The position numbers and the translations under genes were made by a program. A DNA stretch of 64,000 bases. Origin: Adiantum capillus-veneris. Lineage: Eukaryota; Streptophyta; Polypodiopsida; Polypodiales; Pteridaceae. Positions 60,401 through 64,000 of the stretch are shown in pieces (position 1 is the first letter of the stretch; the number at the start of each line of letters is the position of its first letter). Where the stretch lies: NCBI GenBank assembly GCA_014529385.2, contig CM043958.1, positions 82,579,525 to 82,643,524 on the forward strand. The letters run 5' to 3'. The notes below the pieces were generated by a model. It was not told the origin of the DNA, ran no database searches, and saw only the letters and a list, made by a program, of their open reading frames with translations.

Positions 60401-61026
60401 CTCATAAGAGCTTCCCCTAAGGACAATTGGAGGAGTGCCCCCCAAAGCAAAGGGGCTAGTGGCGCCCAAAGTAAGTTGATTGGCCCCCAAAGCCAAGGGT
60501 CGGTCGCCCATGGGATGGCCACCCAATTAAGAAAGGTTTTGGAGAGTGTGTGAAAGGAGGAGAAAACAATGGCGCAGGGAGCGTGGAAGGGAGAGATTGG
60601 CTCGCAGCGGCCGCTATGAGCCTTGGGCAGTGTCAAGCATGAAGCAGGATTGGCTCAGTGACGCATGGTGAAACTATTTGGCCCTAACTCCGTCACCATC
60701 AGCATTGCTGCAAACCCGAGACTGTCATGTCATCGCACCCGCTCCCATGCCACATCAATCACGGCGCTGTGATTACGTGGAGGGGGCTTATTTTTAGGAA
60801 ATTTAGAGGGCATAGCAGGGAGAAAAAACAAAGGGTGTGTTATGAAGGGAGGACATAAGCAAGTACTCGAAAGAAGAGGAGGAGGAGGGAACGAGCGTTG
60901 CATGAGCAAGGGAGGAAGGGAACTCTCTCTCTCTCTTGTTCTTGAGCAACAAAAAAGGAGACTCGCTCTTGTACATGACCAAGGAGTATCCACGCTCTCT
61001 CTCTCGTTCTCGGACAAGCAAAGAGA

Positions 61027-61091
<65 letters not shown>

Positions 61092-61212
61092 CTCAGACAA
61101 GCAAGGAGAGGAGCAAGAAGCCACGCTCTCTCTCGCTCTCGGACATAAGCAAGGAGTTGGAGAAGAGGGGGCAAAGGGGAGACTCTTTCTCTCGTTATCA
61201 AAATAAAGCAAG

Positions 61213-61299
<87 letters not shown>

Positions 61300-61679
61300 T
61301 TCGGATTTAAGCAAGGAAAGAGTTAAATAAGCAAGGGAAAGGGCACTCAGGTGAAGAAGCAAATAAGCGGGCTGAATATGGAAGCCTAACATAGAAGAAA
61401 TCTTGATCATCAACGGCAACTTAGAATCAATTAATCCGTTGTGATGAATCACGAAGCCGTTAATGGCCCGTGGAAAGCTGTAAGGGGAGTTTAAACTCCT
61501 AAACCATCATTTGAATTAAGCAACAGGTGTCGTTAGCAACACTGCCTCAATAATTATGCATCACTTTCGTCAGTGTTATCAATTTTCAAGCGGTTTTTGT
61601 GCATCGTTCGCATTACCAAGTAAATTATAACTACCATATTGTACGGTGCGGCAATTCTTGGCTCTCAATTTTCATACAA
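60401..61679. other. No gene; CT arrays
   Basis: Repeated gcgcccaaagYa and ttgcgcc-like words at 60400-60520. CT arrays are at 61029-61088 and 61217-61296, embedded in near-repeats of gagcaagg and ctcggacaagcaaggag, so the array region itself looks duplicated. Confidence 0.7.
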
Positions 61680-62290
61680 CATTCAGTTGTTGCAAAACGA
61701 GCACATCTCTCCACGTGAAATTACCTATGTTTGCATCTTGAAGGCATGTGACAATTTGGAAGATGTTGAGATGAGCAAAAGAACACACAATGATATTGTC
61801 AGTCAGGAGCTGTCAAAAAAAACATTATGCTTGGCACTGTCTTGGTCGACATGTATGCCAAATGTGGTAGGGCCAAAAAGCCTTGGGTTTTTTTTAGCAA
61901 ATGTGAAGCGATTGCATCTCTCTAGATGCAATCACCTTGCATCTACCTATGATTTCATCGTGAAGGCATGTGGCACTATGCAAGACCCTAATATGGGCAA
62001 CAAAATTCACAATGATTTGGTTAGTCAGGAGTTGCTAAAAAAAGAAGAAGTGCTTGGCATTGTCTTGGTTGACATGTAAGCCAAATATGGTGTGATTCAA
62101 AAAGCACAAAAAGTGCTTGAAGAGCTTCTTGTACGGAATGTTGAGTCTTGGAACGCACTGACTGCAAGATATGTGGAACAAGGACAGGGCCAGGAAGCTC
62201 TGGGTGCAAAATGAGCGCATCTCTTCGGATGAAATCACATATGCTTCTTTGGCTTTGAAGGCTATGCTTGTCTTGATTGCACATGGCCTT
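61680..62290 (+). pseudogene. PPR protein relic 2
   Basis: Plus-strand fragments: SPREITYVCILKACDNLEDV and KRTHNDIVSQELSKK (61705-61830); STYDFIVKACGTMQDPNMGN, KIHNDLVSQELLKKEEVLG and IVLVDM-stop-AKYG (61940-62090); QKAQKVLEELLVRNVESWNA and YVEQGQGQEAL (62098-62200). This covers about three consecutive PLS-type repeats. It is interrupted by a TAA at the VDMyAK position and frame changes near 61830 and 62205. It is better preserved than relic 1 and in the same orientation, so the two probably came from one expanded family or a single gene split by the CT-rich insertion at 60.4-61.6 kb. Confidence 0.8.
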
Positions 62291-64000
62291 CTACAAGATG
62301 TTGGCATGGACCAAAAAAAAAATATTAGATTCTTAGTCAAGCGTTGTTAGCAATGATCTGCAATGCAAAAAATAGAACTTTGGAATGTTTTAAGATGAGA
62401 AGAGCAGATACCTTGTGGAGAAAATAGAAAGGGAGAGAGAAGTATCTTGAAAAACACATATGCCACTCGTGTTTCTCTACCACCCCAGTCTATCAATGAC
62501 ATTGGGGAAGCATGAGTAGATTCATGTTGATGTTGGCAGTACCTCCATAGGCAAGGGGTCATGATTTGTGAAAGAAGGGAGCCTAGAGCAAGGCATCCAT
62601 GTTTGATGCAAAGACGGCCATGGCGAAGACCATTTAATTTCAGCCATGGACCACATGATTAAATTGGACACTACTTGCATCCATCTCTTCTATGCTGGCT
62701 TTTCCCAATTTTGTTGATAGCCTCATGTGCACACTTTTAATTTATCACATAGCATACAAGAGTAAATCAGTGATCATAAGGATGAATAACCTGCATTGAA
62801 AAGCTCATGTTGCACAGAGCCTCTGTTATTGGCTTGGACACTCCAAGCAAGAAATCAATAGCAACACACGAAAAAAATTTGCAAATAATTGAACTTGAAG
62901 ACAAAAAGAGAGAAGAGGAAAGTCGACACAGAATAACGGAGTTCCGTCCCCAAATACATTGGCCCCAAAGACTGGCACCACTTTCGGTGTTTCTTTATTA
63001 TTGTTGTGCAAATTTACATGTAGATGGAAATGTTGTACAATTCTCTCTAGTGGTGGGGTGCTCTAGATGCAGTATGCATGCAAACTCATAAGCCAGCTCA
63101 AAATCGACAGACAGTGCAAAAACATGAAAATAGAAATGACAATGAATTGAACAATGAACAAGAACTGAAAACAATAGACTAGACAACCACAAGCCCTCCA
63201 AGGCAACACCTTGTACATAACCAAATGATCATACAACAAGTAATCTGATTGTGGCCAACTCTGTCCAATCCACGACTACACAACAAGGTACAATGGGGAT
63301 GTAGAGGCTGAGGTGCAATGGAGAGTGTAGTGGGTGCAAGTACATGACACAATTGAAAACCACAATGTAACTAGACAACATAACTACAAGGCTCACAGGA
63401 CCAACTGTAGACAACCAAGGTGAAGTGCTCTAGAGTGTGACACATAGTGGACTCTCTCACAAGACTAGACTCACAAGACTGTCAATGCTCTCAGAACCTG
63501 GCTCTGCTCTCAAGGACTATCTCCCGACTGTGCTATTCATAATGTTGTATATCTCCACAAGCAAGGGCCATTGTATGGCCACCACATCTGTTCCTACTGG
63601 AAATATATGGCCAAGGAAACTCTTGGCAATTGAAATTATCTGCTACTGGTGGCCTAGTGAAGCCACTGGTGAGTCTGCCCACTAGTCACGTGGGTAGCCA
63701 CTTGACGACCCTAGCCCGTCGATATGGTCCACAATCGCCCCAACTACTAAAGATGTGATGTCTGGTAGCTCCTAAATGCTCTGAAAAGGGTGTCCATAGG
63801 CTAGCCACACTCTAGATTATGAATGCTACCTCTCTGGCCAAGGTGGTCCGAGCCCCGCCCTAGCCGATCGATGTGTCTACACTAGGCACCACTGATGGAG
63901 CGGTCTAAGAGTACACGGGTCCCTAGAACAAGTATGGTCCAACTTGAAGATGATATCCTCTGGAGAACGTCCACCACAAGGTGGCCATGCAAGCTGAGCC
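62291..64000. other. No recognised feature
   Basis: No domain or repeat recognised on either strand. The last 500 bp are more GC-rich, with short caagactagactcacaagac-type repetition at 63462-63482. They could be LTR sequence of an element extending beyond the window. Confidence 0.4.

Overview
The window looks like nuclear DNA from a large, repeat-rich vascular plant genome. The best guess is a homosporous fern. The wording of the two pentatricopeptide (PPR) relics near 60 and 62 kb (ILKACG, HDDIVSQGLL, VLG.ALVDM) resembles fern PPR families, and long CT/GA, GT/CA and AT arrays occur throughout. This taxonomic call is inference only. No bacterial-style operons, rRNA, genuine tRNA genes or CRISPR arrays are visible.

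One intact gene is present: an uninterrupted 381-codon Shewanella-like PPP-family protein phosphatase (SLP2 type) at 53845-54990 (+). Nearly everything else is transposon or pseudogene. 0-11 kb: two oppositely oriented copies of an LTR (here LTR-E), the 3' end of a Ty3 element, tandem repeats of 127 and 315 bp, a hAT/DUF659 transposase relic and a LINE-like tail. 11.8-20.2 kb: a fragment of LTR-B, then a complete LTR element (13290-20215, TSD TTTAA) with 2.6-kb LTRs and only a broken gag inside. 21-26.5 kb: short tandem repeats and two HMG-CoA reductase pseudogenes in a repeated block. 26.9-33 kb: a SWIM zinc-finger relic, a Ty3 chromovirus integrase with its PPT and LTR-B, a copia RNase H relic and a CACTA transposase relic. 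34-45 kb: inverted arms of about 1.3 kb, 7.9 kb apart, enclosing duplicated Ty3 RT/RNase H relics and a copia gag-protease relic.

46.9-53.1 kb is a nested stack. A minus-strand Ty3 gag is split by a 4.8-kb insertion (LTR-C, TSD CTCTA). LTR-C is split by LTR-B (TSD AGAAG). LTR-B in turn contains an inverted fragment of its own family. LTR-C carries three perfect heat-shock elements about 50-215 bp upstream of a TATA box, so it looks like a heat-activated retrotransposon. Head-to-head LTR copies form a foldback with 346-bp arms. A further HSE-bearing LTR-C copy lies about 1.6 kb upstream of the phosphatase gene.

56.7-64 kb: a GC-rich hairpin of 150 bp, a Mutator-type MITE with a 9-bp TSD, a second hAT relic and two PPR pseudogenes. 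The last 1.7 kb holds nothing I can identify.
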